From NCBI GenBank assembly GCA_019429405.1, contig JAHYIZ010000006.1, forward strand, positions 1 through 64,000: 64,000 nucleotides of DNA, in the 5' to 3' direction. The position numbers and the translations under genes were made by a program. A model generated the notes under the pieces. The model searched no databases. It was given only the letters and a program-made list of their open reading frames with translations, and had not been told where the DNA came from. Shown here piece after piece: positions 1 to 8,985 of this stretch. The stretch's first letter is position 1. The number at the start of each line of letters is the position of its first letter. The stretch comes from Paracoccaceae bacterium. Its GTDB lineage: Bacteria; Pseudomonadota; Alphaproteobacteria; Rhodobacterales; Rhodobacteraceae.

Positions 1-41
1 CCCCCCACGATCAGCGCCAGCGTCACAAGCTCAGCCTTCAT
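1..41 (-). CDS. azlD: AzlD family branched-chain amino acid transport protein, 5' end only
   Basis: Only the first 13 codons lie inside the window; the gene runs off the left edge. The ATG at 39-41 (minus strand) overlaps the stop of the azlC gene by 11 bases. The visible residues, MKAELVTLALIVG, look like the start of a first membrane helix. AzlD is the small membrane partner of AzlC in the AzlCD branched-chain amino acid exporter. The call rests mainly on position and overlap, because the visible protein is too short to classify. Confidence 0.6.
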   Translation of the reverse strand, partial: MKAELVTLALIVG

Positions 42-750
42 GCCTGCCCCCCAGCCCCAGCACGCCCTCCAGCGCCCCCGCCACCATGCCGCCCAGAATT
101 CCCGCCGTGGGCGAGACCCAAAGCGTTGCCGCCACCGTCACAGCACCCGCAACCACGATCACCGGCACCTGCGCGCGGGTGAGGATCGACAGCAGCAGCG
201 CCAGAAAAAGCGCGGGCAGCATGAAGCCAAGCGCAGCGCTCAGCACCGGCCAGCCCTCGAGCGCGCCGCCCCCCGCCAGAGCCCCCGCCGCCGTGCCCGC
301 AAGCCATGCCGCATAGGCGCCAGACCCCAGCCCAAACATGAAGGGTTCCGAAAACACTGCGCGACCGCGCGCCAGCGCCCCCAGCGCCGCGCCAAACACC
401 TCGTCGGTCAGCCCAAAGGCCCAGGCCCAGGCGTAGCGCTTGCGCGCCCCTGCCCCGGCGCGCTTCATCAGCGCGGGGCCGTAAAGCACATGGCGGATGT
501 TCATTGCGACAAGCGTGAAGGCCGCCACCCCAAGCGGCGCGCCGCTGGTGATCAGCGCGAGCGCCAGAAACTGCGAGGCGCCGGCGTAGATGATGGTGGA
601 AAGCATGACGGCCTCGGCCCCCGTCAACCCCGCCCGCGTTGCCGCCACACCGAACGAAAAGGCGATCGGAAAATAGCCCATGGCAATCGGGGCGGCCGCC
701 AAAAGGCCGCTGGCGAGGGTCGATCTCGGGGCTGGTCCGGTCATGGGCAT
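31..750 (-). CDS. azlC: AzlC family branched-chain amino acid exporter permease
   Basis: About 239 residues, strongly hydrophobic with several predicted membrane helices. The N-terminal part carries the AzlC-type pattern (GYFPIAFSFGVAA, then STIIYAGASQFLAL, then AMNIRHVLYGPAL). The family exports branched-chain amino acids or analogues together with AzlD, whose start overlaps the 3' end here. Two in-frame ATGs lie at 750 and 744. The open frame extends to 798, but that extension (GPYRLAPFGFC) does not look like family sequence. No strong ribosome binding site separates the two starts. The gene lies 60 bases after gcvP on the same strand and could be read through from it, though it has no obvious link to glycine cleavage. 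Confidence 0.85.
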   Translation of the reverse strand: MPMTGPAPRSTLASGLLAAAPIAMGYFPIAFSFGVAATRAGLTGAEAVMLSTIIYAGASQFLALALITSGAPLGVAAFTLVAMNIRHVLYGPALMKRAGAGARKRYAWAWAFGLTDEVFGAALGALARGRAVFSEPFMFGLGSGAYAAWLAGTAAGALAGGGALEGWPVLSAALGFMLPALFLALLLSILTRAQVPVIVVAGAVTVAATLWVSPTAGILGGMVAGALEGVLGLGGRHEG

Positions 751-810
751 GCTGCAAAAACCAAAGGGGGCCAAGCGGTAAGGCCCGGCCCCCGGCATGT
801 CAATGCGCGC

Positions 811-3669
811 TTATTCGTCGGCGTAACTTTCGACCGGCGGGCAGGTGCACACAAGGTTGCGGTCGCCCCAGACGTTGTCCACTCGGCCCACCGGCGGCCA
901 ATATTTGTCAACCCGGAAGGCGCCGGGCGGAAAGCAGCCTTGCTCGCGGCTATAGGCGCGGTCCCAGTCGGCCACGAGGTCTTCGACCGTGTGCGGGGCA
1001 AAGTGCAGCGGGCTCGCCTCGGCGGCAATGCGGCCCTCAGCCACGTCGCGGATTTCCTCGCGAATTGCCAGAAGTGCTGTGACAAAACGGTCAAGCTCGG
1101 CCTTGGTCTCGCTTTCGGTGGGTTCCACCATCAGCGTGCCCGCCACCGGCCAGCTCATCGTGGGGGCGTGAAAGCCGTTGTCGATCAGCCGCTTGGCGAT
1201 ATCGTCAACCGAAATGCCGACCTCGCCGAAGGGGCGGGTATCCAGAATGCACTCATGCGCCACCCGGCCCCGGTTGCCCATGAACAACACCGCGTAGGCA
1301 CCACGCAGCCGCGCCGCGATGTAATTGGCGTTCAAAATGGCAACGCGCGTCGCCTGCGTCAGCCCCGCGCCGCCCATCATCAGGCAATAGGCCCATGAAA
1401 TCAGCAAGATCGAGGCGCTGCCATAGGGCGCCGCAGACACCGGCCCCTCATCGCCGCCGGTTTCGGGGTGGCCCGGCAGGTAGGGCGCCAGATGCGCCTT
1501 CACCCCAATCGGCCCCATGCCGGGGCCACCGCCACCATGCGGAATGGCAAAGGTCTTGTGCAGGTTCAAGTGACTCACGTCTGACCCGATCTCGCCGGGT
1601 TTCGCCAGCCCCACCAGCGCGTTCATGTTGGCACCGTCAAGATACACCTGGCCGCCGTGGTGGTGGGTGATGTCGCAGACCTCGCGCACCGTTTCTTCAA
1701 AGACCCCATGCGTCGACGGGTAGGTGACCATGCAGGCGGCAAGATTATCGCCCGCGGCTTTCGCCTTGGCGGCGAAGTCTTCAAGGTCGATATCGCCATT
1801 TGGCGCGGCCTTCACGACCACCACCTTCAGGCCCGCCATCTGCGCGCTTGCCGGGTTGGTGCCATGTGCCGAAACCGGAATCAGGCAGATATTGCGGTGC
1901 CCCTGCCCACGCGCTCGGTGATAGGCGGAAATGGTCAGCAAACCCGCGTATTCGCCCTGCGCGCCCGAGTTCGGCTGCATTGAAAACGCATCGTAGCCGG
2001 TGATCTCGCACAGCTTCGCGGTCAGATCGGCCACCACTTCGCCGTAGCCTTCGGCCTGATTGGCGGGCACGAAGGGGTGCAGGCTCGCAAACTCGGGCCA
2101 AGTCAGCGGCATCATCTCGGCCGCCGCATTCAGCTTCATCGTGCACGACCCAAGCGGGATCATCGCGCGGTCAAGCGCAAGGTCGCGGTCCGACAGGCGG
2201 CGCATGTAGCGCATCATTTCCGATTCCGCGCGGTTCATCTGAAACACCGGATGCCCAAGATAGGCCGACTGCCGCAACAGCGCCTCGCCAAAGCCAAGAT
2301 GGCACACCGGATCGGTTTTCTCCTGAATGCCGAAGGCATCGAGCACGCGGGCGATCACGTCGGCGTCGGTGGTTTCATCCACCGAAATTCCCACCCGGTC
2401 ACGCCCGATCTTGCGCAGGTTCAGCCCGCGGTGGCGGGCGGCCGCCAAAATACCCGCCTGCCCCACGCCAACCTCGACCGTGATCGTGTCGAAAAACGCC
2501 TCAGGTTGCACTTTTGCGCCCGCCGTGCGCAAGGCACCAGCAAGTTGCACCGCGTTGAAGTGCACTTTTTCCGCAATCATGCGCAGGCCAACCGGGCCGT
2601 GGAAGACCGCGTAAAAGCTGGCCATCACCGCCAGCAGCGCCTGCGCAGTGCAGACGTTCGAGGTGGCCTTTTCGCGCCGGATGTGCTGTTCGCGGGTTTG
2701 CAGGGCAAGCCGATAGGCCCGCCCGCCGCGCGCATCAATCGAAACCCCGACAAGCCGCCCCGGCATTGCCCGCTTCATCTCGTCACGGCAAGACATGAAG
2801 GCGGCATGCGGGCCGCCATAGCCCATCGGCACACCAAAGCGCTGCGCCGAACCTACCGCGATGTCGGCGCCCATCGCGCCCGGCTCTTTCAACAGGCAGA
2901 GCGCCAGAAGGTCGGTCGCCACCACCGCGACTGCGCCCGCCCCGTGCAGCGCGGCAATCGCGTCGGTAAAATCGCGCACATGGCCATAGGTGCCCGGATA
3001 CTGAAAGATTGCGCCGAACACGCGGGCGGGGTCAAGCGCCTCGGGCGCCCCCACGATGACCTCGAACCCCAAGGGGCGCGCGCGTGTGCGGATCACGCCG
3101 ATGGTCTGCGGGTGGCAGTTTTCATCGACAAAAAACGCCCGCGCCTTCGATTTGGCCACCCGTTCGGCCATCGCCATCGCCTCGGCTGCCGCGGTTGCCT
3201 CATCAAGCAGCGACGCGTTGGCAATGGGCAGGCCGGTCAGGTCGCTGACCATGGTCTGGTAGTTCAGCAGCGCCTCAAGCCGGCCTTGCGCAATCTCGGG
3301 CTGATAGGGCGTATAGGCGGTGTACCACGCCGGGTTTTCCAGAATGTTGCGTTGAATTGCGGGTGGCGTGACGGTGCCGTAATAGCCCTGCCCGATCAGC
3401 GAGGTCATCACCTTGTTCTTCGCCGCTACCCCGCGCATTTTCGCCAGCAGCGCGTGCTCGGTCATCGGCGCCCAGCCCAAGGGCTCGGTCTGGCGGATCG
3501 AACGCGGCACTGTTTCGTCAATCAGCGCATCGAGGCTGGCCGCCCCTACCACATTCAGCATCTCGGCCATCTCGGCGGGGCTGGGGCCGATGTGGCGGCG
3601 GTTGGCAAAGTCGTAGGTGTCGTAGCTGGTGGGGGTGAAGGTCACGGGGGTCGCCTCCTTGGCGTTCAT
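811..3669 (-). CDS. gcvP: glycine dehydrogenase (aminomethyl-transferring), P-protein
   Basis: 952 residues, the normal length of the single-chain (homodimeric) P-protein. It decarboxylates glycine with pyridoxal phosphate and passes the aminomethyl group to the lipoyl arm of GcvH. The N-terminal half begins with the family pattern [15 protein letters not shown]. The C-terminal half carries the PLP-lysine motif [18 protein letters not shown], with the lysine near residue 705. It is the last gene of the gcvT-gcvH-SRPBCC-gcvP operon, and its ATG overlaps the preceding stop as ATGA, which suggests translational coupling. Expression should follow the tandem glycine riboswitch upstream of gcvT. 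Confidence 0.98.
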   Translation of the reverse strand: MNAKEATPVTFTPTSYDTYDFANRRHIGPSPAEMAEMLNVVGAASLDALIDETVPRSIRQTEPLGWAPMTEHALLAKMRGVAAKNKVMTSLIGQGYYGTVTPPAIQRNILENPAWYTAYTPYQPEIAQGRLEALLNYQTMVSDLTGLPIANASLLDEATAAAEAMAMAERVAKSKARAFFVDENCHPQTIGVIRTRARPLGFEVIVGAPEALDPARVFGAIFQYPGTYGHVRDFTDAIAALHGAGAVAVVATDLLALCLLKEPGAMGADIAVGSAQRFGVPMGYGGPHAAFMSCRDEMKRAMPGRLVGVSIDARGGRAYRLALQTREQHIRREKATSNVCTAQALLAVMASFYAVFHGPVGLRMIAEKVHFNAVQLAGALRTAGAKVQPEAFFDTITVEVGVGQAGILAAARHRGLNLRKIGRDRVGISVDETTDADVIARVLDAFGIQEKTDPVCHLGFGEALLRQSAYLGHPVFQMNRAESEMMRYMRRLSDRDLALDRAMIPLGSCTMKLNAAAEMMPLTWPEFASLHPFVPANQAEGYGEVVADLTAKLCEITGYDAFSMQPNSGAQGEYAGLLTISAYHRARGQGHRNICLIPVSAHGTNPASAQMAGLKVVVVKAAPNGDIDLEDFAAKAKAAGDNLAACMVTYPSTHGVFEETVREVCDITHHHGGQVYLDGANMNALVGLAKPGEIGSDVSHLNLHKTFAIPHGGGGPGMGPIGVKAHLAPYLPGHPETGGDEGPVSAAPYGSASILLISWAYCLMMGGAGLTQATRVAILNANYIAARLRGAYAVLFMGNRGRVAHECILDTRPFGEVGISVDDIAKRLIDNGFHAPTMSWPVAGTLMVEPTESETKAELDRFVTALLAIREEIRDVAEGRIAAEASPLHFAPHTVEDLVADWDRAYSREQGCFPPGAFRVDKYWPPVGRVDNVWGDRNLVCTCPPVESYADE

Positions 3670-4127
3670 TCAAAAAGAGCGGCAAGTTGGGCAAGCGAAG
3701 CCCCCATGCCTGCCGCGTGATCGGTGGCCGAAATTCCGTATGGCACGTTGCTGGCGACGATCCGCACCCGCGTGCCGCCCGCGACCGGGTCAAAATGCCA
3801 ATCCATCCGCATCTCGCCCTGAAAGGCCGGGTCGTCGCTACGAAAGCGGCTGACAAAGGCAAGCTGGCGCGGCGCGTCGATCACCACGAACTGCCCCGCC
3901 ACCACATCCTGCACGCCACCTGACTTGCCCTGCCTTGCCGGGTCGTCATGGGTCAACACAAGGCGGAACGCGCCACCGGGGCGCGGATCGAACACCTCGA
4001 GCTGCCCCGACATGCCCTTCGGCGGCAGCCAGCACATCAGCTGCGCCGGATCGGTCCAGCCGCCAAAGAGCCGCTCAGCAGGGGCGGCAATCAGGCGTTC
4101 GGCGTGGTCGGTGCGACGCGCCTGCAT
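3666..4127 (-). CDS. SRPBCC/AHSA1-domain protein inside the glycine cleavage operon
   Basis: 153 residues with the pattern of an activator-of-Hsp90-homology-1-like (AHSA1, START superfamily) domain: an opening [24 protein letters not shown], a central [13 protein letters not shown] and a C-terminal [14 protein letters not shown]. Such proteins form a helix-grip fold with a hydrophobic pocket, and most have no known ligand. The gene begins 9 bases after gcvH and ends in an ATGA overlap with gcvP, so it is embedded in the glycine cleavage operon and should share its riboswitch control. I cannot assign a reaction. A role in cofactor or protein handling for the glycine cleavage complex is only inferred from position. 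Confidence 0.85.
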   Translation of the reverse strand: MQARRTDHAERLIAAPAERLFGGWTDPAQLMCWLPPKGMSGQLEVFDPRPGGAFRLVLTHDDPARQGKSGGVQDVVAGQFVVIDAPRQLAFVSRFRSDDPAFQGEMRMDWHFDPVAGGTRVRIVASNVPYGISATDHAAGMGASLAQLAALFE

Positions 4128-4136
4128 CAGCTTTGC

Positions 4137-4496
4137 TCAGCCGATCAGCTCTTTATACGCTGCTTCATCCATGAACCCGTCGAGCGCCTTGAGGTCCGCC
4201 AGTTTCATCTTGAAAAACCACGCAGCCCCCAGCGGGTCATCGTTGACCATGCCGGGGGTGTCGGCCAGCGCCGCGTTGACCTCGACGATCTCGCCATCGA
4301 GGGGCGCCAGAATGTCGGATGCCGCCTTGACGCTTTCGATCACGCAAACCTCGTCGCCCTTGGCAACCTGCGTGCCCGGCTCGGGCAGTTCCACGAACAC
4401 CACATCGCCCAGGGCCTCCGCCGCGTGTTCGGTGATGCCGACCACCACAAGGTCGCCCTCGATGCGCAGCCATTCATGCTCTTCGGTGTATTTCAT
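4137..4496 (-). CDS. gcvH: glycine cleavage system H protein
   Basis: 119 residues starting [15 protein letters not shown], the typical H-protein start. The open frame extends upstream to 4655, but the extra residues are unrelated to the family and overlap gcvT. The lipoyl attachment lysine is in ESVKAASD, about residue 57. GcvH carries the lipoyl swinging arm that moves the aminomethyl intermediate from GcvP to GcvT and is then reoxidised by lipoamide dehydrogenase, which is not in this window. It starts 10 bases after the gcvT stop. Confidence 0.98.
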   Translation of the reverse strand: MKYTEEHEWLRIEGDLVVVGITEHAAEALGDVVFVELPEPGTQVAKGDEVCVIESVKAASDILAPLDGEIVEVNAALADTPGMVNDDPLGAAWFFKMKLADLKALDGFMDEAAYKELIG

Positions 4497-4506
4497 CGGA
4501 CGCTCC

Positions 4507-5631
4507 TCAGCGCTTGAAGGTTGTAGGTTGAAACGGCAGCGGCGCAATGCGGGCAGGCAACCGTTTGCCGCGCACATCGCCGTAAACAAGTGTGCCTTCG
4601 GGCAGGCCCGCAGGCAGGTAGGCCATCGCCACAGGCGCGTTGACCGAGGGGCCAAAGCCGCCCGACGAAATCACGCCGATCGGCGCCCCGCCCTCGGGTG
4701 CTGCGTAAATTTCAACCCCCTCGCGCATCGGCGCGCGGCCCTCGGGCGCCAGCCCCACGCGGCGGCGCGCCGGCCCCTCTGCCAGTTCACACAGAATGCG
4801 CTCGGCCCCCGGAAAGCCCCCCGCCCGCGCCCCGCCCGCACGCCGCGCCTTTTGAATGGCCCAGCCCAGATTGGCCTCGACCGGGCTGGTGGCGGTGTCG
4901 ATGTCGTGGCCATAAAGGCAAAGCCCGGCTTCCAGCCGCAGGCTGTCGCGCGCGCCAAGGCCCACGGGCGCCACCTCGGGCATCGCCAGCAGCGCCTCGG
5001 CAAAGGTCACCGCCACCGCGTCGGGCAACGAAATCTCGAACCCGTCCTCGCCGGTGTAGCCCGACCGCGAGACCCAAAGTTCCACCCCCTGCCAGCCGAA
5101 CACGCCCACATCCATGAACCGCATGGCCGCCACGCCGGGTACCAGCCGCGCCAGCGCCGTTTCGGCTGCGGGCCCTTGCAGCGCCAGCAGCGCGCGGTCG
5201 GTGATGTATTCAACGGCGCAGGCCGCCGAGAGGTGCGCGCGCATGTGCGCCACGTCAGCATCCTTGCAGCCCGCGTTGACCACCACGAAAATATGATCCG
5301 TGCGGTTGGCAAACATCAGGTCATCCAGAATCCCGCCCTGCGGGTTGGTGAACATGCCATAGCGTTGCCGCCCCGGCTTGACCCCCAGCACATCGACCGG
5401 CACCAGCGCTTCAAGTGCCAGCGCGGCGGCCTCGTAGCTGCCCTTTGGCCGCAAAATTACCTGCCCCATGTGCCCCACATCGAACAGGCCCGCCGCCGCA
5501 CGCGTGTGCAAATGCTCCTTCAACACCCCCATCGGGTATTGCACGGGCATCTCATAGCCCGCAAACGGCACCATTTTGGCGCCCAGCCGCAAATGAAGAT
5601 CATATAGTCCGGTCCGCAACAGGTCGGCCAT
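4507..5631 (-). CDS. gcvT: glycine cleavage system aminomethyltransferase, T protein
   Basis: 374 residues, the usual length. Family patterns include [17 protein letters not shown] and [12 protein letters not shown] near the N-terminus and [12 protein letters not shown] in the middle. It releases ammonia and forms 5,10-methylene-tetrahydrofolate from the lipoyl-bound intermediate. The ATG follows a GGGGAGGGG ribosome binding site. As the first gene of the operon it sits about 70 bases downstream of the second aptamer of a tandem glycine riboswitch, so the pathway is probably switched on when glycine accumulates. Confidence 0.98.
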   Translation of the reverse strand: MADLLRTGLYDLHLRLGAKMVPFAGYEMPVQYPMGVLKEHLHTRAAAGLFDVGHMGQVILRPKGSYEAAALALEALVPVDVLGVKPGRQRYGMFTNPQGGILDDLMFANRTDHIFVVVNAGCKDADVAHMRAHLSAACAVEYITDRALLALQGPAAETALARLVPGVAAMRFMDVGVFGWQGVELWVSRSGYTGEDGFEISLPDAVAVTFAEALLAMPEVAPVGLGARDSLRLEAGLCLYGHDIDTATSPVEANLGWAIQKARRAGGARAGGFPGAERILCELAEGPARRRVGLAPEGRAPMREGVEIYAAPEGGAPIGVISSGGFGPSVNAPVAMAYLPAGLPEGTLVYGDVRGKRLPARIAPLPFQPTTFKR

Positions 5632-5697
5632 GCCGCCCCTCCCCGATCAGCCGGATGCCCGGCATCGCGCCCAAGGCAGGCATTTGCCCACCCAACC

Positions 5698-5874
5698 CGA
5701 TGCCCCCTCTGTCCCATGCGCCTGAGATCGTTATCCCTTCGGCGGGTGCCGTCACGCACCACTCTCCAGAGTCCTTCTGCCAGAACGGTCCCTTGCGCCT
5801 GAGAGTTTACCGGGGCGGTTGCTCCTTCGGCACCAGCGGGGCGCTCCCCGCCAGATTCTCCCGATCCTGACCGC
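5698..5874 (-). ncRNA. tandem glycine riboswitch upstream of gcvT
   Basis: Read on the minus strand, two aptamers with the glycine-riboswitch consensus follow each other. The first (about 5874-5783) has CGAAGGAGCAACCGCCCCGG, then AAACTCTCAGGC and GGACCGTT. The second (about 5775-5698) has CTCTGGAGAG, CGCCGAAGGGATAACGATC, TCTCAGGC and GGGACAGAGGGG. The order, the short linker and the position about 70 bases before gcvT all match the known cooperative two-aptamer gcv riboswitch. The expression platform is not clear: a GATGCC/GGCATC hairpin lies between the second aptamer and the gcvT ribosome binding site and could control translation. Confidence 0.95.
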
Positions 5875-5877
5875 CAA

Positions 5878-5907
5878 GCGATAGCGCGCGCTACCCCCGG
5901 CTGGCAA
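5878..5907 (-). promoter_or_regulatory. candidate sigma-70 promoter of the gcv operon
   Basis: On the minus strand, TTGCCA (5907-5902) is followed by an 18-base spacer and TATCGC (5883-5878). Predicted initiation near 5871 coincides with the 5' end of the first riboswitch aptamer, which supports the call. The -10 match is weak. Confidence 0.45.
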
Positions 5908-5930
5908 GGGGGTATGCAAGCGGCCCGCCG

Positions 5931-5972
5931 GCTTCTTCAACGCAAAAATACCCTGCGGGGTGAGGCGGGATC
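5931..5972 (+). repeat. REP-like intergenic element, short copy
   Basis: Contains CTTCTTCAACGC followed by AAAAATACCCTGCGGGG, the core of a family of GC-rich intergenic repeats found about ten times in this window. This copy lacks the second G-run hairpin. It lies between the gcv promoter and the 3' end of gltX, and the remaining bases of this intergenic (5973-6055) hold nothing I can identify. Confidence 0.6.
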
Positions 5973-6055
5973 AAGAAACCGTCCGGTGGCCGGTTTACCC
6001 GACGAACGCGCGGCCCGTGGCCGCGCCGGGGGGTGCAAAACCGCCGGCCTTGCCC

Positions 6056-7384
6056 TCAGCCGCGCCCGCGCACTTTCTGCAAAAGCGGCATCAGATCGGC
6101 CATCTCTGGCCCGTGCGCCTGCCCGGTCAAGGCCTTGCGCAGCGGCATGAACAGGCCCTTGCCCTTGCGCCCCGTCACCTCTTTCACCGCCGCCGTCCAG
6201 GCACCCCAGGTGCTGGCGTCAAAAGGCAAGGGTGGCAACAGTGCCATGGCGGAGGCCACGAAATCGGCATCTTCGGCATCCACCACCGGCTCGGCGCCTT
6301 CGAGCACCAAGGCTGCCCATTGCCCTAGGTCATCAAGAACGGTGATGTTCTTGCTCGCGACCGCCCAGAACCGCTCGGCAATCGCCGCAGGAATGCCCAG
6401 CCCCGCAATCCGGTCGGCCACGGCGCTGTAGGGCAGGCGCTGGTTGCGCTCGCGCGTCAGCGGCATCAGGTCTTCGGGGTCGAGCTTGGTCGGTGCGGCG
6501 CCGAACTGGCTTAGCTCGAACCCGTCTGCGATCTCGTCAAGGCTCATGCGCAGCTCGACCGGCTGGCTGCTGCCAAGCCGCGCCATCAGGCTCAGCAGGG
6601 CTTCGGGCGCCACCCCCCGCGCGCGCAAATCGCGCAAGCTAAGAGTGCCCAGCCGCTTGGAAAGCTCTTCACCTTGCGGCCCGGTCAGCAGGCTGTGGTG
6701 TGCGAAGGCGGGCGGCGTGCCGCCCAGCGCGCGCATGATCTGGATCTGCGTTGCGGTATTGGTCACATGGTCGGCGCCGCGCACGATATGCGTGACCCCC
6801 ATCTGCAAATCATCGACCGACGAGGCGAAGGTGTAAAGCACCTGCCCGTCAGCGCGGATCAAGACCGGGTCCGACAGGCTGGCCGCGTCGATCGAAATCG
6901 GCCCCATGATGCCGTCCACCCACTCGATCCGCTCCTGCTCAAGCAGAAAGCGCCAGTAGCCGTCGCGGCCCTCTTCACGCAGACGGTCCTTGTCAAGCGC
7001 GCTCAGCCCCAGCGCGGCGCGGTCATAGACCGGGGGCTTGTGCATGTTGAGTTGTTTCTTGCGCTTCAGATCGAGCTCGACCGGGCTTTCAAAGCACTCG
7101 TAGAACTTGCCCAGCGCGCGCAGGCTGTCCGCCGCCGCCTCATACCGGTCAAAGCGTTCCGACTGCCGCTCCACCCGGTCCCAGTGCAGGCCCAGCCATT
7201 CGAGGTCTTCCATGATCGCGTCGGCGTATTCGGGGCGCGAGCGTTCGCGGTCGGTATCGTCAAGCCGCAGGATGAACTGCCCCCCCGCCTTGCGCGCTAT
7301 CAGATACGCCATCAGCGCGGTGCGCAGGTTGCCGACATGGATATAGCCGGTGGGCGACGGGGCAAAGCGGGTGACTGTGGTCAT
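6056..7384 (-). CDS. gltX: glutamate--tRNA ligase, short form
   Basis: About 442 residues with class I synthetase motifs: RFAPSPTGYIHVGNLRTAL (HIGH region) at the N-terminus and EELSKRLGTLSLRDL (KMSKS region). It charges tRNA-Glu with glutamate. The ATG at 7384 has AGGAG eight bases upstream, whereas the GTG at 7393 overlaps that site, so the shorter start is preferred. Alphaproteobacteria often carry two GltX proteins and lack glutaminyl-tRNA synthetase. This one has the length and the modified ELSKR signature of the shorter paralogue, but whether it prefers tRNA-Glu or tRNA-Gln cannot be read from the sequence. Divergent from the zincin gene. Confidence 0.95.
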   Translation of the reverse strand: MTTVTRFAPSPTGYIHVGNLRTALMAYLIARKAGGQFILRLDDTDRERSRPEYADAIMEDLEWLGLHWDRVERQSERFDRYEAAADSLRALGKFYECFESPVELDLKRKKQLNMHKPPVYDRAALGLSALDKDRLREEGRDGYWRFLLEQERIEWVDGIMGPISIDAASLSDPVLIRADGQVLYTFASSVDDLQMGVTHIVRGADHVTNTATQIQIMRALGGTPPAFAHHSLLTGPQGEELSKRLGTLSLRDLRARGVAPEALLSLMARLGSSQPVELRMSLDEIADGFELSQFGAAPTKLDPEDLMPLTRERNQRLPYSAVADRIAGLGIPAAIAERFWAVASKNITVLDDLGQWAALVLEGAEPVVDAEDADFVASAMALLPPLPFDASTWGAWTAAVKEVTGRKGKGLFMPLRKALTGQAHGPEMADLMPLLQKVRGRG

Positions 7385-7463
7385 TTCGGGCACTCCTGAT
7401 TGGCCCTTGCTCTTTCATATGGCGCGGCTTTTGTCCATATCGGGGTCAATGACGGGGGCCGAC

Positions 7464-7871
7464 ATGACCGATTGGGCGGGGCGCAGCGCGCCGGGGCTGG
7501 ACGAGATCGAGACACTGGCCGAAGCGGCGCGCGCCGCCCTGCCGGAGGCATTTGCAGCGCTGGCCGCATCGATCGTGCTGCGCGTCGAGGATTTCGCCAG
7601 CGACGCGATGCTGGACGAGATGCAGATTGACGACGGGTTCGAGCTGACAGGCCTTTACGAGGGCATCCCGCTGACCGAAAAATCGGTGATGGATCAGCCG
7701 ATGGGCCCTGATGTGATCTGGCTGTTTCGCCGCCCGATTCTCGACGAATGGGCCACACGGGGCGACATCACGCTTGGCGCGCTGGTAGCGCATGTGATGG
7801 TGCACGAGATGGCGCATCACTTTGGCTGGTCCGACGATGACATTGCGGTGATTGACCGCTGGTGGGAGTAG
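7464..7871 (+). CDS. zincin-like metallopeptidase family protein
   Basis: About 135 residues. The C-terminal half has HVMVHEMAHHFG, an HExxHxxG zinc-binding motif, and FELTGLYEGIPLTEKSV, both typical of the small zincin-like family (Pfam Metallopep 1 type) common in alphaproteobacteria. The protein has no signal peptide and is probably cytoplasmic; its substrate is unknown. I prefer the ATG at 7464, which follows a GGGGG run by five bases; an in-frame ATG at 7449 is an alternative. The first 80 bases of the open frame overlap the divergent gltX start and look non-coding. Confidence 0.85.
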   Translation: MTDWAGRSAPGLDEIETLAEAARAALPEAFAALAASIVLRVEDFASDAMLDEMQIDDGFELTGLYEGIPLTEKSVMDQPMGPDVIWLFRRPILDEWATRGDITLGALVAHVMVHEMAHHFGWSDDDIAVIDRWWE

Positions 7872-7946
7872 CGAAGGCTTTGGCGGGGGCGGCGCCCGTG
7901 GCACTCTGGTCGGATCGCTGACCAGAACCATGAGGAGGGAAGACCC

Positions 7947-8867
7947 ATGCACGCCACCTTGACCCGTCGCAGCGCGCTGCTTGCCGCCGCATCCCTGCCG
8001 TTCGCCGCCGCCTTGCCCCGCGCCGCGCGCGCAGCCGCACCCCTGCAGGGCGTCTCGATTGCGCCCTTTCATCGCGTCAAACTTGGCGATTTCGAGGTGA
8101 CCACGCTCTTGTCCGGCACCCGCATCGTGGAAGCGCCGCACACGATTTTCGGCACCAACGCCTCTGACGCCGATTTCGCCGCCGCCGCCGAGGCCGGCTT
8201 CATCCCCACCGATGCGACGCGGTTCTACTTCACGCCGGTGCTCGTCAATACCGGCGCCGAGCTGGTGCTATTCGACACCGGCAACACGGTGGCCGACATC
8301 ACCGGGGCGCTCGCGGCGGCGGGTATCAGCCCCGATCAGGTCGATACCGTGGTCATCACCCACATGCACGGCGACCATATCGGCGGGCTGATTGACGGGG
8401 CCACCCCCACCTTTGCCAATGCCCGCTATGTGACCGGCGCGGTCGAGCACAATTTCTGGGCCGCTGCCGGTAATGCCGGATTTGATGCCAAGGTGCGCCC
8501 GCTGAACGACAAGTTCAGCTTCATCGACGCCGGCGCCAGCCCGGTGCCGGGCATCACCGCAATCGACGCGCCGGGGCATACGGTCGGGCACATGGCCTAT
8601 ATGCTCGAAAGCGCGGGGCACGCGATGGTGCTGATCGCGGATGCGGCCAACCACTACGTCTGGTCGCTGCAACAGCCTGACTGGGAGGTGCGCTTTGATG
8701 CCGACAAGGCCACCGCCGCCGCCACAAGGCGCAGTCTGCTGGGCATGATCGCCGCCGACCGGCTGCCCTTTGTGGGCTATCACATGCCGTTCCCCGCGCT
8801 CGGGTATCTGGAGCCGCTGGGGGCTGGCTGGCGCATGGTCCCTGCCTCGTATCAACTCACGCTTTAA
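7947..8867 (+). CDS. exported MBL-fold metallo-hydrolase
   Basis: 306 residues. It begins with a Tat-type signal (TRRSALLAAASLPFAAALPRA, cleavage probably near ARAAA). The metallo-beta-lactamase fold metal site THMHGDHIGG lies near residue 137, followed by APGHTVGHMAY and IADAANHY as further metal ligands. It is probably periplasmic. The family includes hydrolases of lactones, thioesters and esters, and the substrate cannot be assigned. A GAGGAGGGA ribosome binding site precedes the ATG. It is followed by a perfect palindrome that may be its terminator. Confidence 0.9.
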   Translation: MHATLTRRSALLAAASLPFAAALPRAARAAAPLQGVSIAPFHRVKLGDFEVTTLLSGTRIVEAPHTIFGTNASDADFAAAAEAGFIPTDATRFYFTPVLVNTGAELVLFDTGNTVADITGALAAAGISPDQVDTVVITHMHGDHIGGLIDGATPTFANARYVTGAVEHNFWAAAGNAGFDAKVRPLNDKFSFIDAGASPVPGITAIDAPGHTVGHMAYMLESAGHAMVLIADAANHYVWSLQQPDWEVRFDADKATAAATRRSLLGMIAADRLPFVGYHMPFPALGYLEPLGAGWRMVPASYQLTL

Positions 8868-8885
8868 CACGGGGGCACACGGTGG

Positions 8886-8907
8886 GCTGCGGCGAATTCG
8901 CCGCAGC
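8886..8907. terminator. perfect 22-base palindrome after the MBL-fold gene
   Basis: The arms are GCTGCGGCGAA and TTCGCCGCAGC with no spacer, 18 bases after the stop of the MBL-fold gene. A hairpin terminator is the simplest reading, but there is no T-run, so it may instead stabilise the 3' end or be a protein-binding site. Confidence 0.45.
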
Positions 8908-8985
8908 TGCGGCATTGTTAGCGCCACCACTTGGAACCGCCGCGTAAAAGTGGCAGGGTCGCCGCGCAACACCCGAGGCCCTGCC

